A stretch of 7,740 nt of DNA, from positions 1 to 7,740 of the forward strand of contig QNEG01000062.1 in the NCBI GenBank assembly GCA_003645115.1. The letters are read 5' to 3'. Position 1 is the first letter of the stretch, and each line of letters opens with the position of its first letter. This document shows positions 1 through 6,047 of the stretch, in pieces. The notes beneath the pieces were generated by a model that was not told the DNA's origin, ran no database searches, and saw only the letters and a list, made by a program, of their open reading frames with translations. The translations under genes and the position numbers were made by a program. Source of the DNA: a bacterium. GTDB taxonomy: Bacteria; UBP14; UBA6098; B30-G16.

Positions 1-152
1 AGATAAAATTGGCTCAAAAAATATGGTGAAATAATGTCATCTGTTGTAAATCATATGAATTCATTATACTGAAGAAAACTTAATTATAAGTATAAAAATA
101 TCATATAGAACATTTGCTAAATTGAAGTTATTGAATTTTTTTAATTTTTTTC
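1..152. other. AT-rich non-coding stretch at the window's left edge
   Basis: No frame on either strand gives a credible gene here. The stretch is very AT-rich and holds a 10-bp palindrome, ATGAATTCAT, at 55-64. T-rich tracts at about 134-152 lie just upstream of the promoter of the first gene and could act as an UP-like element; that role is inferred. Confidence 0.5.
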
Positions 153-181
153 TTGAATATTCTTGCTAATATAAGTATAAT
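153..181 (+). promoter_or_regulatory. Sigma70-type promoter of the PATAN operon
   Basis: A TTGAAT hexamer at 153-158 (four of six matches to TTGACA) is followed by a 17-bp spacer and a perfect TATAAT at 176-181. Transcription would start near 188, leaving a leader of about 22 nt before the ATG at 210. Spacing, the exact -10 box and the T-rich tract upstream make this the best promoter in the window. It would drive the three + strand genes up to 2344. Confidence 0.65.
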
Positions 182-209
182 AGATTAGTAAATGTAGCAA
201 AGGGGTTAT

Positions 210-1373
210 ATGAGTTTTCAAGGTAATTTAAAAAGTGTCTCCTTTCCCGATGTATTACAGTTACTAACACTATCCAAGAAGACTGGGACACTTCATTTGA
301 AACAAGACGGCACCGAGAAGCGAGTATATCTAAAAAATGGCGCCATCATTTATGGTGACTCGAATTTATCAGAGGATAGTTTCGACAATCTATTATTATC
401 CAGCGGATTGATTACTCTGGAAGAGTTAAAAAAAGCTCGAAAAGTTCAAGAGCTAACTGGAAAAGACCTTGCATCGACACTGGTTTATTTGAATTTGGTG
501 AGCAAGGAAAAGATTGCCGAACTTTCGCGACGATATGTAGAGAATATCGTATTCTCGCTGTTTTCCTGGGAGGATGGAGAGTTCGTTTTCGAGGAAGGAC
601 AACTTCCCGATACCGATATAATAGTCAGTAGCTTGAATACGATGAATATTCTTATGGAGGGAACTCGCAGGATAGACGAATGGACACGAATCAGGAATGC
701 TATTCCAGTGGATAATGCGGTGCTTCAGGTAGCATCCGAGGTGTTGGCTCAAATGAAAGAAGTCAAACTCTCACCAGTAGAAACTATGGTATTATCGTTA
801 GTAGATGGAGAAAGATGTATCTCTGAAATGCGGGACAAAGCATCACTGGACCAACTTACTTTTGCCAAAGCATTGTATAATTTGATTTCTGCTGGAGTGG
901 TGCGTCAAATAGGTGTCAAGGAGAAGGTCACCAAACCTGGCGAGGAGAAAAAGGAAGCACTGGAACTTACTACTGCAATTTACAATCTCGCTTTCGATTT
1001 AGTGTTAGATGCAATCAAGAAAAAGATGGGCAAGACCGGACAAAAGGTTATTTTGAATACATACGATAAATTCAAATCGAAATATAAAGTGTTGGAATTT
1101 ATCACTGCCCGAGACGATGCCAGTTTCGATTTCTCCAATTTTGTGGAGATGTGTTCGCAAATTCCTGAGGAAACGAGAATGCACGAGGTTTCCAATGGAT
1201 TATCAAATTTCCTGGAGGAACTGTTGGAATCGATTACCGGAACTATCGGTATCAAGCAAAAAAAGGCATTGGCGAAACAAATCGAGGAATCGGTTCATCC
1301 TTTAGTAGCCGAGAATGAGGAACTTTTAAAGAAATATGGACTGTATAGCGATTTTAAACGAACCTTGGAATAG
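210..1373 (+). CDS. PATAN (DUF4388) domain protein with helical C-terminal half
   Basis: This 387-residue soluble protein opens directly with a PATAN/DUF4388 domain. The N-terminus SFQGNLKSVSFPDVLQLL, then KKTGTLHL and the GAIIYGDSNL stretch (about residues 2-60), are the family hallmark, followed by the helical part that ends near residue 230. PATAN domains are thought to be protein-interaction modules of bacterial signalling and polarity systems, often near response regulators or small GTPases. Residues 235-387 are charged and helical and match no family I recognise. There is no signal peptide or membrane segment. The ATG at 210 is preceded by AAAGGGG; the start is well supported because the domain begins at residue 2. 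It is first in an operon with a membrane protein 28 nt downstream and an HD phosphohydrolase. The family call is strong; the cellular role is unknown. Confidence 0.88.
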   Translation: MSFQGNLKSVSFPDVLQLLTLSKKTGTLHLKQDGTEKRVYLKNGAIIYGDSNLSEDSFDNLLLSSGLITLEELKKARKVQELTGKDLASTLVYLNLVSKEKIAELSRRYVENIVFSLFSWEDGEFVFEEGQLPDTDIIVSSLNTMNILMEGTRRIDEWTRIRNAIPVDNAVLQVASEVLAQMKEVKLSPVETMVLSLVDGERCISEMRDKASLDQLTFAKALYNLISAGVVRQIGVKEKVTKPGEEKKEALELTTAIYNLAFDLVLDAIKKKMGKTGQKVILNTYDKFKSKYKVLEFITARDDASFDFSNFVEMCSQIPEETRMHEVSNGLSNFLEELLESITGTIGIKQKKALAKQIEESVHPLVAENEELLKKYGLYSDFKRTLE

Positions 1374-1401
1374 TTGTGAACATAATTGAAAAGGAGGAAA
1401 T

Positions 1402-1776
1402 ATGAACGGGAAAATTGTATTCTGTATTATTTGTGCTCTTGTGGGAATGGTATTGGCGCAAGGGATGGGAGTGCATCCCGAAAAACTGGAAGCAAATCCA
1501 TTCTTAATCGTGTTGGATACTCTTTCTCTATTGCTACTACTTCTCACCACTTTTTTCGGATGGGAACTTTACAAAATGATGAAAGGTGGACAACTGGCTA
1601 CATCCTGGGGCTTTATCTCTGTGGGAATATTTACTTTCTCCTTCGGAAGATTGATTCAGGTGGGAGTTTCCGCTAATTTCTGGGAAATTCCAGTCTGGTT
1701 TCCAAATGTTATTACTTTTTTGGTAGCGATTATGTTAGCATTGGGAGTATTTTCTCAGCGCAAAGTCCTGTCATAG
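1402..1776 (+). CDS. Small integral membrane protein, unknown function
   Basis: I do not recognise this 124-residue protein. It has an N-terminal hydrophobic segment (about 5-19, ending LAQG, either a signal peptide or a first helix) and three further hydrophobic stretches at about 34-56, 67-88 and 100-117. The loop after the second helix carries KMMKGG and the C-terminus ends SQRKVLS, so by the positive-inside rule both should be cytoplasmic. A strong Shine-Dalgarno, AAGGAGG at 1391-1397, sits 4 nt before the ATG, and an upstream alternative start at 1386 lies in a different, non-coding frame. The gene lies between the PATAN protein (28-nt gap) and the HD-domain protein (13-nt gap), all on the + strand. 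This suggests that one transcript makes all three, with this protein as a possible membrane sensor or anchor; that role is inference. Confidence 0.75.
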   Translation: MNGKIVFCIICALVGMVLAQGMGVHPEKLEANPFLIVLDTLSLLLLLLTTFFGWELYKMMKGGQLATSWGFISVGIFTFSFGRLIQVGVSANFWEIPVWFPNVITFLVAIMLALGVFSQRKVLS

Positions 1777-1789
1777 GTGGTGATTTTTG

Positions 1790-2344
1790 ATGACTCGGCA
1801 GGAAGCTATCCAATTAGTTCGGGAAAGAGTCAGCAATGATAATCTGGTGAAGCATATGATAGCAGTAGGTTCTGCGATGCGTTCACTAGCTGCTCGGTTC
1901 GATGATGACCCAGACAAATGGGAACTAACCGGTATCCTTCACGACCTCGACTACGACCAGACCAAAGATGATTTCCCAAAACACGGTATAAGAGCCTATC
2001 AGGAGTTAAAAAAAATCGGAGTAGATGATGAAATAGCCTCTGCGGTTCGTGCTCATCCGGCTCACCAGGAATATCCACCATCGAACCCGATGCAATGGGC
2101 ACTACATATTGTCGATCCACTTACCGGATTGATTGTGGCAGCTACTCTGATGCATCCGGAGAAAAATATCCAATCGGTAGATACAGATTTTGTGATGCGA
2201 AGATTTAATGAGAAACGGTTCGCCGCCGGCGCCGACAGAGACCAGATAAAATTGTGCCAATCAAAACTCCATATCGAATTAGAAGAATTCATAGACATTG
2301 TCCTGAAAGCGATGCAATCTGTATCCGATGAACTGGGATTGTGA
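1790..2344 (+). CDS. HD-domain (HDIG-type) metal-dependent phosphohydrolase
   Basis: A 184-residue protein with the metal-binding pattern of HD hydrolases: His22 (VKHMIAVGSAM), the His51-Asp52 doublet in GILHDLDYD, His65, the His89/His92 pair in RAHPAHQ, and Asp109 in LHIVDPLTGL. The family hydrolyses phosphate esters of nucleotides or related compounds. This compact single-domain HDIG type has no assigned substrate, and it lacks the HD-GYP signature of cyclic-di-GMP phosphodiesterases. The ATG at 1790 is preferred over the overlapping TTG at 1787, because AGGTGGTGA at 1775-1783 is then well spaced. The SD region overlaps the stop codon of the membrane protein gene (1774-1776), which suggests translational coupling. 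It is the last gene of the PATAN operon. The family is clear, the substrate unknown. Confidence 0.85.
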   Translation: MTRQEAIQLVRERVSNDNLVKHMIAVGSAMRSLAARFDDDPDKWELTGILHDLDYDQTKDDFPKHGIRAYQELKKIGVDDEIASAVRAHPAHQEYPPSNPMQWALHIVDPLTGLIVAATLMHPEKNIQSVDTDFVMRRFNEKRFAAGADRDQIKLCQSKLHIELEEFIDIVLKAMQSVSDELGL

Positions 2345-2375
2345 ACCTTTTTATTTCCTCTGTATCTCGTTCCAA

Positions 2376-2419
2376 TTATGAAATGTTCCATACATTAACT
2401 ATGTATCTACATTTCGTGA
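2376..2419. other. Two-part hairpin downstream of the HD-domain gene
   Basis: The inner stem pairs ATACAT (2390-2395) with ATGTAT (2401-2406) around a 5-base loop. The outer stem pairs GAAATG (2380-2385) with CATTTC (2410-2415), extendable by a few A-U and G-U pairs. It starts about 30 nt after the HD gene stop, a place where a transcript end or 3'-protecting hairpin would be expected. No U-run follows, so it is not a canonical intrinsic terminator. Confidence 0.35.
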
Positions 2420-2545
2420 AATTCGATAGTATAGTAATGAGCATTGACATAACCTTCACTGTTGTTTCCTTGGAACTAACTTTCGCCATCATAACCATTT
2501 AATTGGAGATTTACTTGTATTTTAAGCAGATTATTATGAAATAAT

Positions 2546-2690
2546 GTTCTGCAGGGAGTGAGTCCCGAGTGGCGGTAAACCACTTTTCGTTGTGTTGCTT
2601 TTTTTTGTTCTGCAAAGCAGAACAATTACCTACAACACCTCGGATTGCAGAAGTTTGCTCGAATTGAATTTGTAAGTCGGGATTAATCCC
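2546..2690. repeat. Cluster of nested inverted repeats; possible structured RNA or palindromic repeat
   Basis: The strongest element is a perfect 9-bp inverted repeat, TTGTTCTGC (2605-2613) and GCAGAACAA (2617-2625), around an AAA loop. It is enclosed by GTGTTG (2592-2597) pairing with CAACAC (2633-2638), then by CCGAG (2565-2569) pairing with CTCGG (2639-2643). GTGG/CCAC (2569-2572 and 2580-2583) can form a side hairpin. GTTCTGCA also occurs at 2546-2553, and a GGGATTAATCCC palindrome lies at 2679-2690. The nested order would allow a branched RNA fold. Strand is undecided. An eight-T run at 2599-2606 lies before the strong hairpin rather than after it, so this is not a simple terminator. A dispersed palindromic repeat is the main alternative. 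Confidence 0.35.
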
Positions 2691-2748
2691 AGATTTTACG
2701 ATGAAATATATTGTTTAGGTAGATTATTTATTACTCAAATATAAATTC

Positions 2749-2833
2749 TGCCGGGAGTGGGATTTGAACCCACACAGGCATCAAGCCCACTAGCCCCTCA
2801 AGCTAGCGCGTCTGCCAATTCCGCCACCCCGGC
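2749..2833 (-). tRNA. tRNA-Leu (anticodon GAG)
   Basis: Read on the - strand, the 85-nt gene starts GCCGGGGUGG and ends with CCCGGC plus discriminator A. The acceptor stem has seven pairs, the last a G-U. The anticodon stem CTAGC/GCTAG encloses the loop TTGAGGG, giving anticodon GAG, which reads CUC and CUU leucine codons. A long variable arm, GGGC TTGAT GCCT, identifies a class II tRNA, and the T arm is GTGGG TTCAAAT CCCAC. The 3' CCA is not encoded (AGAA follows), so it must be added by CCA-adding enzyme. A - strand promoter with a perfect TTGACA lies upstream at 2881-2908. Confidence 0.96.
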
Positions 2834-2859
2834 ATTTATCATAAATTTCCTGATTTCTC

Positions 2860-2888
2860 TTGATTTCTAAATCGAAAGTAAACATATT
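2860..2888 (+). promoter_or_regulatory. Candidate promoter of the NYN-rpiB pair
   Basis: TTGATT at 2860-2865, a 17-bp spacer and CATATT at 2883-2888 give a moderate sigma70-like match. Transcription would begin near 2895, with a leader of about 37 nt before the ATG at 2932. If true, the in-frame upstream ATG at 2860 lies before the transcript start and cannot be used, consistent with the start chosen for the gene. Confidence 0.35.
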
Positions 2889-2908
2889 TACAGTTGAGAA
2901 ATTGTCAA
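2881..2908 (-). promoter_or_regulatory. Candidate promoter of tRNA-Leu
   Basis: On the - strand a perfect TTGACA (2903-2908) is followed by a 16-bp spacer and TATGTT (2881-2886, four of six matches). Transcription would start near 2874, giving a 5' leader of about 40 nt to be removed by RNase P. Its -10 region coincides with that of the + strand promoter proposed for the NYN gene. Confidence 0.45.
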
Positions 2909-2931
2909 GCCAATTTTTGGAGGAATTTTTT

Positions 2932-3474
2932 ATGCGTAAAGTTATGATGTTTATAGACGGGAGCAATTTGTATCACGGAATGAGAGACATTCTGGGAAAA
3001 GTCAATATCGATTATGAGTGCTTTATAAAAAAATTGGTTGGAGATAGATATTTAGTTAGAGTCTATTATTATACTCCCGTTATTAACAGAGAAGAAGCGG
3101 AGGAACAATATCATTCCCAGCAGAGATTCCTGACATATCTTACCGATATTAACTATGTCCAGGCAAAATTCGGCAAATTAGTTCGTCAGGGAGAGATATT
3201 AGTGGAGAAAAGTATCGATGTCAAACTGGCTGTGGATATGGTTCGATATGCGGGATTGAACTATTATGATATCGCCATACTTATCAGCGGCGATGGCGAT
3301 TTCGTCCCTGCGGTAGAAGCTGTCAAGGAAATGGGAAAACAGGTAGAATGTGCATTCTTTATCCAGGAAACTGCTAATGTCCTAAAACAAGTCACAGATG
3401 TATTTATCGAGCTCAACCAACATTTCCTTGCAGATTGTATTTTTCATAAGGAAGATTATGACTATAATGAATAG
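2932..3474 (+). CDS. NYN-domain (LabA/DUF88-like) PIN-fold nuclease
   Basis: The 180-residue protein is essentially one NYN domain, a PIN-like fold that cuts RNA using metal ions held by aspartates. The acidic positions are visible: Asp9 in MMFIDGSNLYHG, Asp96 and Asp102 in SIDVKLAVDMVRYA, and Asp121/Asp123 in ILISGDGDFVPAV. The size is usual for stand-alone bacterial NYN (LabA-like) proteins, whose RNA targets are mostly unknown. The frame is open from 2860, but the ATG at 2932 is preferred: GGAGGA at 2919-2924 lies 7 nt before it, and the family's first strand (RKVMMFIDGSN) starts right there. Thirty nt later comes rpiB in the same direction, so the two are probably co-transcribed. Proximity to the divergent tRNA-Leu is not evidence that tRNA is the substrate. 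Confidence 0.9.
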   Translation: MRKVMMFIDGSNLYHGMRDILGKVNIDYECFIKKLVGDRYLVRVYYYTPVINREEAEEQYHSQQRFLTYLTDINYVQAKFGKLVRQGEILVEKSIDVKLAVDMVRYAGLNYYDIAILISGDGDFVPAVEAVKEMGKQVECAFFIQETANVLKQVTDVFIELNQHFLADCIFHKEDYDYNE

Positions 3475-3504
3475 AATAAAATAATAATAACGAAGGGGAG
3501 CATT

Positions 3505-3954
3505 ATGAAAATAGCATTAGGTTCGGATCACGCCGGTTTTGAATTAAAAGAATACATTCGCGATACGCTGAAGAGTCGAGGTATTCGAGTAATAGACCTC
3601 GGCACGCATTATCCGACACCAGCAGACTATCCAGTGTATGCAAAGAAAGTTGCCAAAACCATAAGAAATTCACAGGCTGATTTCGGTATCCTCATCTGTG
3701 GCACTGGATTGGGAATGTCGATATCGGCAAATCATATAGATGGTATCCGAGCAGCATTGTGTCCGGATACACAATACGCAATACTCGCCAGAGAACATAA
3801 TAACGCTAATGTGCTTTGTCTGGGAGCAAGATTTATATCCCAAAAATTGGCACTAGAAATTGTCGATGTGTTCATATCTACAGATTTTTTAGGGAATTTT
3901 CCACAAGGCAAAAGACACAAAAAAAGAGTCGCACTTATCGACCAACTGAAGTAA
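3505..3954 (+). CDS. rpiB: Ribose-5-phosphate isomerase B
   Basis: The 149-residue protein is a full-length RpiB/LacAB-type sugar isomerase, interconverting ribose 5-phosphate and ribulose 5-phosphate in the non-oxidative pentose phosphate pathway. Key elements are the N-terminal GSDHAG (Asp8, His9), the phosphate-binding and catalytic loop LICGTGLGMSISANH with catalytic Cys65, GIRAAL with Arg82, and the REHNNANVL motif with His98. The C-terminal KRHKKRVALI fits the phosphate-binding arginine region of the family. AAGGGGAG ends 4 nt before the ATG. A cysteine at the active position and the RpiB motifs argue against the LacA/LacB subunits of galactose 6-phosphate isomerase. It follows the NYN gene by 30 nt and is the last + strand gene before the convergent repeat region. 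The cytoplasmic enzyme acts as a dimer or tetramer in known members. Confidence 0.97.
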   Translation: MKIALGSDHAGFELKEYIRDTLKSRGIRVIDLGTHYPTPADYPVYAKKVAKTIRNSQADFGILICGTGLGMSISANHIDGIRAALCPDTQYAILAREHNNANVLCLGARFISQKLALEIVDVFISTDFLGNFPQGKRHKKRVALIDQLK

Positions 3955-4111
3955 ATTACTTCTACCTACTATTCAAATATCTCTATAGCAATGCGGGGAA
4001 ATAAGCGATTTACACAAATTATCTCGAATCATATGTGGCAAATAAAATTCCCGAATGCTTTGTCTATCTTCATAAATTCGAACCCAAAATCTATTTAAAT
4101 ACAGAGAGTGC
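3955..4111. other. Gap between rpiB and the tandem repeats
   Basis: No gene and no clear terminator hairpin with a U-run follow rpiB. The stretch is AT-rich. Together with the repeat array it separates convergently transcribed gene blocks. Confidence 0.5.
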
Positions 4112-4275
4112 GACAGGGAATTGCCGAAGGCAAGGAAAGTCGCACAAGAAAAGCAGGCTTGCCTGCCGACAGGGAATTGCCGAAGGCAAGGAAAGTTGCA
4201 CAAGAGAAGCAGGCTTGCCTGCCGACAGGGAATTGCCGAAGGCAAGGAAAGTCGCACAAGAGAAGCAGGCTTGCC

Positions 4276-4278
<3 letters not shown>
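4112..4278. repeat. Three tandem copies of a 56-bp palindrome-bearing element
   Basis: Copies occupy 4112-4167, 4168-4223 and 4224-4278, the last one base short. They are nearly identical: copy 2 has T where copies 1 and 3 have C (in GTCGCAC), and copy 1 has A where the others have G (ACAAGA-AAGC). Each unit holds two inverted repeats: TTGCC-GAA-GGCAA, and GCAGGC-TT-GCCTGC near its end. CCTG-CCGA-CAGG spans the unit junctions. There are no spacers, and the unit is not a multiple of three, so reading frames across it shift from copy to copy and are not genes. The third copy shares its last three bases with the 3' end of tRNA-Arg. Such GC-rich palindromic units look like dispersed intergenic repeats that have amplified locally. 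Confidence 0.93.
4265..4278 (-). terminator. Repeat-derived hairpin at the tRNA-Arg 3' end, possible transcript end
   Basis: On the - strand GCAGGC-AA-GCCTGC begins within the last three tRNA bases (GCA, positions 71-73) and is followed by the pyrimidine-rich TTCTCTTGTG. The two-base loop would open to four bases in practice. It could terminate transcription or shape 3' trimming of the tRNA precursor. It lacks a proper U-run, so the terminator role is tentative. Confidence 0.25.
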
Positions 4279-4349
<71 letters not shown>

Positions 4350-4350
4350 A

Positions 4351-4890
4351 TTATTCCTCATTCAATTTCAAAACTGTAATATTACTGTTAGTGTAAATGC
4401 AGATTTGAGAGGCAATCATTAGCGCATTCTCCACTATTTTCTCGATGGGCATTTTTTTTCCGAATTTCAACATAGACCTTGCTGATGCTAATGCATATCC
4501 TGCCCCAGAACCTATCGCTACAATACCATCCTCTGGTTCGAGCACATCGCCGACTCCAGTCAATAATAATGCCTTATCTTCATTTAGCACCGCCAGTTCT
4601 GCCTCCAGTCTTCGAAGATAACGGTCGGTGCGCCATTCTTTGGCGAGTTCGACCGCAGCGCGCAATAAATCGTGATGTTCCTGAAGTTTATCCTCGAACC
4701 GCGAAAGCAACGCAAATCCATCGGCAGCAGCACCAGCAAAACCCGCTAATACACTATCATCAGCGAGATAGCGAACCTTACTCGAATTACTTTTCACTAT
4801 CATTTCCCCCAGCGAAACTTGACCATCACCACCTATTACTGCATTCCCATCTCTTACTATACCCAATATTGTGGTGCTGTGATATTCCAT
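4351..4890 (-). CDS. hslV: HslV, peptidase subunit of the HslUV (ClpYQ) protease
   Basis: HslV forms the double-hexamer proteolytic core that degrades unfolded and regulatory proteins fed by the AAA+ ATPase HslU. The 179-residue protein aligns with the family throughout: a short propeptide MEYHS, then TTILG with Thr6 as the N-terminal nucleophile of the mature enzyme, GGDGQVSLG (Asp22), Lys38 at mature position 33, VLAGFAG, AAVELAKEWRTDRYLRRLEA, AIGSGAGYALASAR and the C-terminal ASQICIYTN. The ATG at 4890 has GGAAGGA just upstream (4895-4901); an earlier in-frame ATG at 4911 lacks a Shine-Dalgarno and would lengthen the propeptide. Neither side carries hslU, which usually follows hslV; thiL lies 68 nt upstream and tRNA-Arg one base downstream. 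Confidence 0.96.
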   Translation of the reverse strand: MEYHSTTILGIVRDGNAVIGGDGQVSLGEMIVKSNSSKVRYLADDSVLAGFAGAAADGFALLSRFEDKLQEHHDLLRAAVELAKEWRTDRYLRRLEAELAVLNEDKALLLTGVGDVLEPEDGIVAIGSGAGYALASARSMLKFGKKMPIEKIVENALMIASQICIYTNSNITVLKLNEE

Positions 4891-4911
4891 AATTTCCTTC
4901 CGTTTTAACAT

Positions 4912-4939
4912 AGAATAATCGATAATTTTGCGAAATCAA
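4912..4939 (-). promoter_or_regulatory. Weak candidate promoter in front of hslV
   Basis: On the - strand TTGATT (4934-4939), a 16-bp spacer and TATTCT (4912-4917) lie in the 68-nt gap after thiL. A start near 4905 would exclude the upstream ATG at 4911 and leave a short leader carrying the SD. Matches are modest (four of six each), so read-through from thiL is as likely. Confidence 0.25.
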
Positions 4940-4958
4940 TATAATTATCCAATATTTA

Positions 4959-5915
4959 TTATGCGAACTTATGTTCCCATCCGATAAGTTCATTTGGAGA
5001 TATCGGTTTCCCCTCCAGATTGATATTTATACCGGTGCGAGTCATCTTTCCCACAGGAGTAACCGGTGTATCGAATTGTTCGCTTAATGCTATTGCGACT
5101 TTATTTCCAATTTTTTCTGGAGCAGTAAAAATTAGTTCATATTCCTCGCCGCTGCGAGCAGCCAATATATGAGGTTCAATACCCAGATTATCCGCAACTG
5201 TTCGAACTCCCGGATATAATGGTATCTCATCTATTTCTATATTTATTCCCAGATTGGATTCCTCGGCGATATGCATAATATCGGAGTAGAAGCCATCGGA
5301 GATGTCTATCATAGAATTTACCTCGAATTCACCGATAAGTTTTCCCTCATTTATTCTGCTTCTGGGTTTTCGATGTCTGACAGATAGCATATCGCGTTGG
5401 ATGGGAGAAATATCGCCGGAGAATCGATTAGTCAACAGGAAATAGCCGGCGAGTGCTCCACCGAGAGTTCCGGTAAGATAAATGAAATCATCTGCCTTTG
5501 CGCCACTTCGCAGAATGGGTCGTGGTGCGCTTCCCACTGCAGATACTACTATATGTAATTTTCCATCGGTTCGTGAAATATTGCCGCCTAATATTTCACA
5601 ATTGCATCGGCAAAATTTCTCCACACCTGAATATAGCATACTCAATTCATTTTCACCGAAACCATCGGGGATTGCGATAGCGATAAGCACTCCAATCAAT
5701 TCTCCGCCCATCGCTGCGATATCTGAACATCCAGCAGAAACCGACTTATAACCTACATCCTCAAGAGAACAGTAATTCAGTTTAAAATGGACATCCTGAA
5801 CCAGTTCATCGGTGGTTAGTAATAATTTCCCCTTCGGTGAGGAGATAACAGCACAATCATCTCCCAGATAATGAGGGAATTTTTCTCGTAATAAATTTAT
5901 TAATTTGAATTCCAT
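4959..5915 (-). CDS. thiL: Thiamine-monophosphate kinase (ThiL)
   Basis: ThiL phosphorylates thiamine monophosphate with ATP to give the cofactor thiamine diphosphate, the last step of thiamine synthesis. With the start at 5915 the protein has 318 residues, normal for the family. Visible motifs are EFKLINLLREKFP, GDDCAVI (Asp19/Asp20), LLTTDELVQDVHF (Asp36, His43), YKSVSAGCSDIAAMGG (Asp65), LTGTLGGALAG, IDISDGFYSD (Asp204, Asp207), SGEEYEL and a terminal GWEH. Three family positions differ: the usual GGD is GGN (Asn112), the GGEDYEL signature is SGEEYEL (Glu258), and STDT is TTDE. No strong SD precedes any candidate start; ATG at 5915 or 5924 fits the family N-terminus, and a TTG at 5984 gives an unlikely extension. 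It probably shares a transcript with hslV. Confidence 0.92.
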   Translation of the reverse strand: MEFKLINLLREKFPHYLGDDCAVISSPKGKLLLTTDELVQDVHFKLNYCSLEDVGYKSVSAGCSDIAAMGGELIGVLIAIAIPDGFGENELSMLYSGVEKFCRCNCEILGGNISRTDGKLHIVVSAVGSAPRPILRSGAKADDFIYLTGTLGGALAGYFLLTNRFSGDISPIQRDMLSVRHRKPRSRINEGKLIGEFEVNSMIDISDGFYSDIMHIAEESNLGINIEIDEIPLYPGVRTVADNLGIEPHILAARSGEEYELIFTAPEKIGNKVAIALSEQFDTPVTPVGKMTRTGININLEGKPISPNELIGWEHKFA

Positions 5916-5983
5916 AGATACCATTAAATTGGAATTTAGCTCAATACAACTCCAAATTCTCGCATAGGTCGGTATTACTCGCA

Positions 5984-6010
5984 ATGATATTTTAAGCAGT
6001 TTTAAGACAA
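5984..6010 (-). promoter_or_regulatory. Weak candidate promoter in front of thiL
   Basis: On the - strand TTGTCT (6005-6010) and TATCAT (5984-5989, five of six matches) are separated by 15 bp, two short of optimal. A start near 5977 would give a 50-60 nt leader and rule out the TTG at 5984 as initiator. Confidence 0.25.
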
Positions 6011-6047
6011 GCTCTTAATTCCATATTATTGAGAAATTTATTGTCTG

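Larger units (their letters stand above)
2345..2748. other. 400-base gene-free stretch rich in inverted repeats
   Basis: No credible coding frame lies between the HD gene stop and the 3' end of tRNA-Leu. The part up to about 2530 is AT-rich and holds one two-part hairpin (2376-2419). From 2533 to 2690 the sequence is packed with inverted repeats, described separately. A TTGACA at 2444-2449 has no matching -10 box at the right distance. Confidence 0.6.

Noticed and set aside
453..752. Antisense frames inside the PATAN gene (also 980-1255) and other overlapping frames
   Set aside because: They lie opposite a well-supported gene, show no recognisable domain and lack ribosome binding sites.
1386..1676. 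Overlapping frame starting MKRRKYEREN at 1386
   Set aside because: Its start lies before the AAGGAGG that serves the ATG at 1402, and its translation is a frame-shifted shadow of the membrane protein.
2599..2625. Intrinsic terminator from the eight-T run and the 9-bp hairpin
   Set aside because: On the + strand the T-run precedes the hairpin, and on the - strand it reads as A after the hairpin, so neither orientation gives stem followed by U-run.
2860..2931. N-terminal extension of the NYN protein from the in-frame ATG at 2860
   Set aside because: It has no Shine-Dalgarno, overlaps the proposed -35 box, and the extra 24 residues do not resemble the family, whereas the ATG at 2932 has GGAGGA 7 nt upstream.
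4076..4085. Possible tRNA remnant: ATTCGAACCC, identical to the T-loop region of the nearby tRNA-Arg
   Set aside because: The match is only 10 bases, no T stem or other tRNA arms surround it, and such a match can arise by chance.
4479..4892. Frame antisense to hslV
   Set aside because: It is His/Pro/Leu-rich with no known domain and lies entirely opposite a well-conserved gene.
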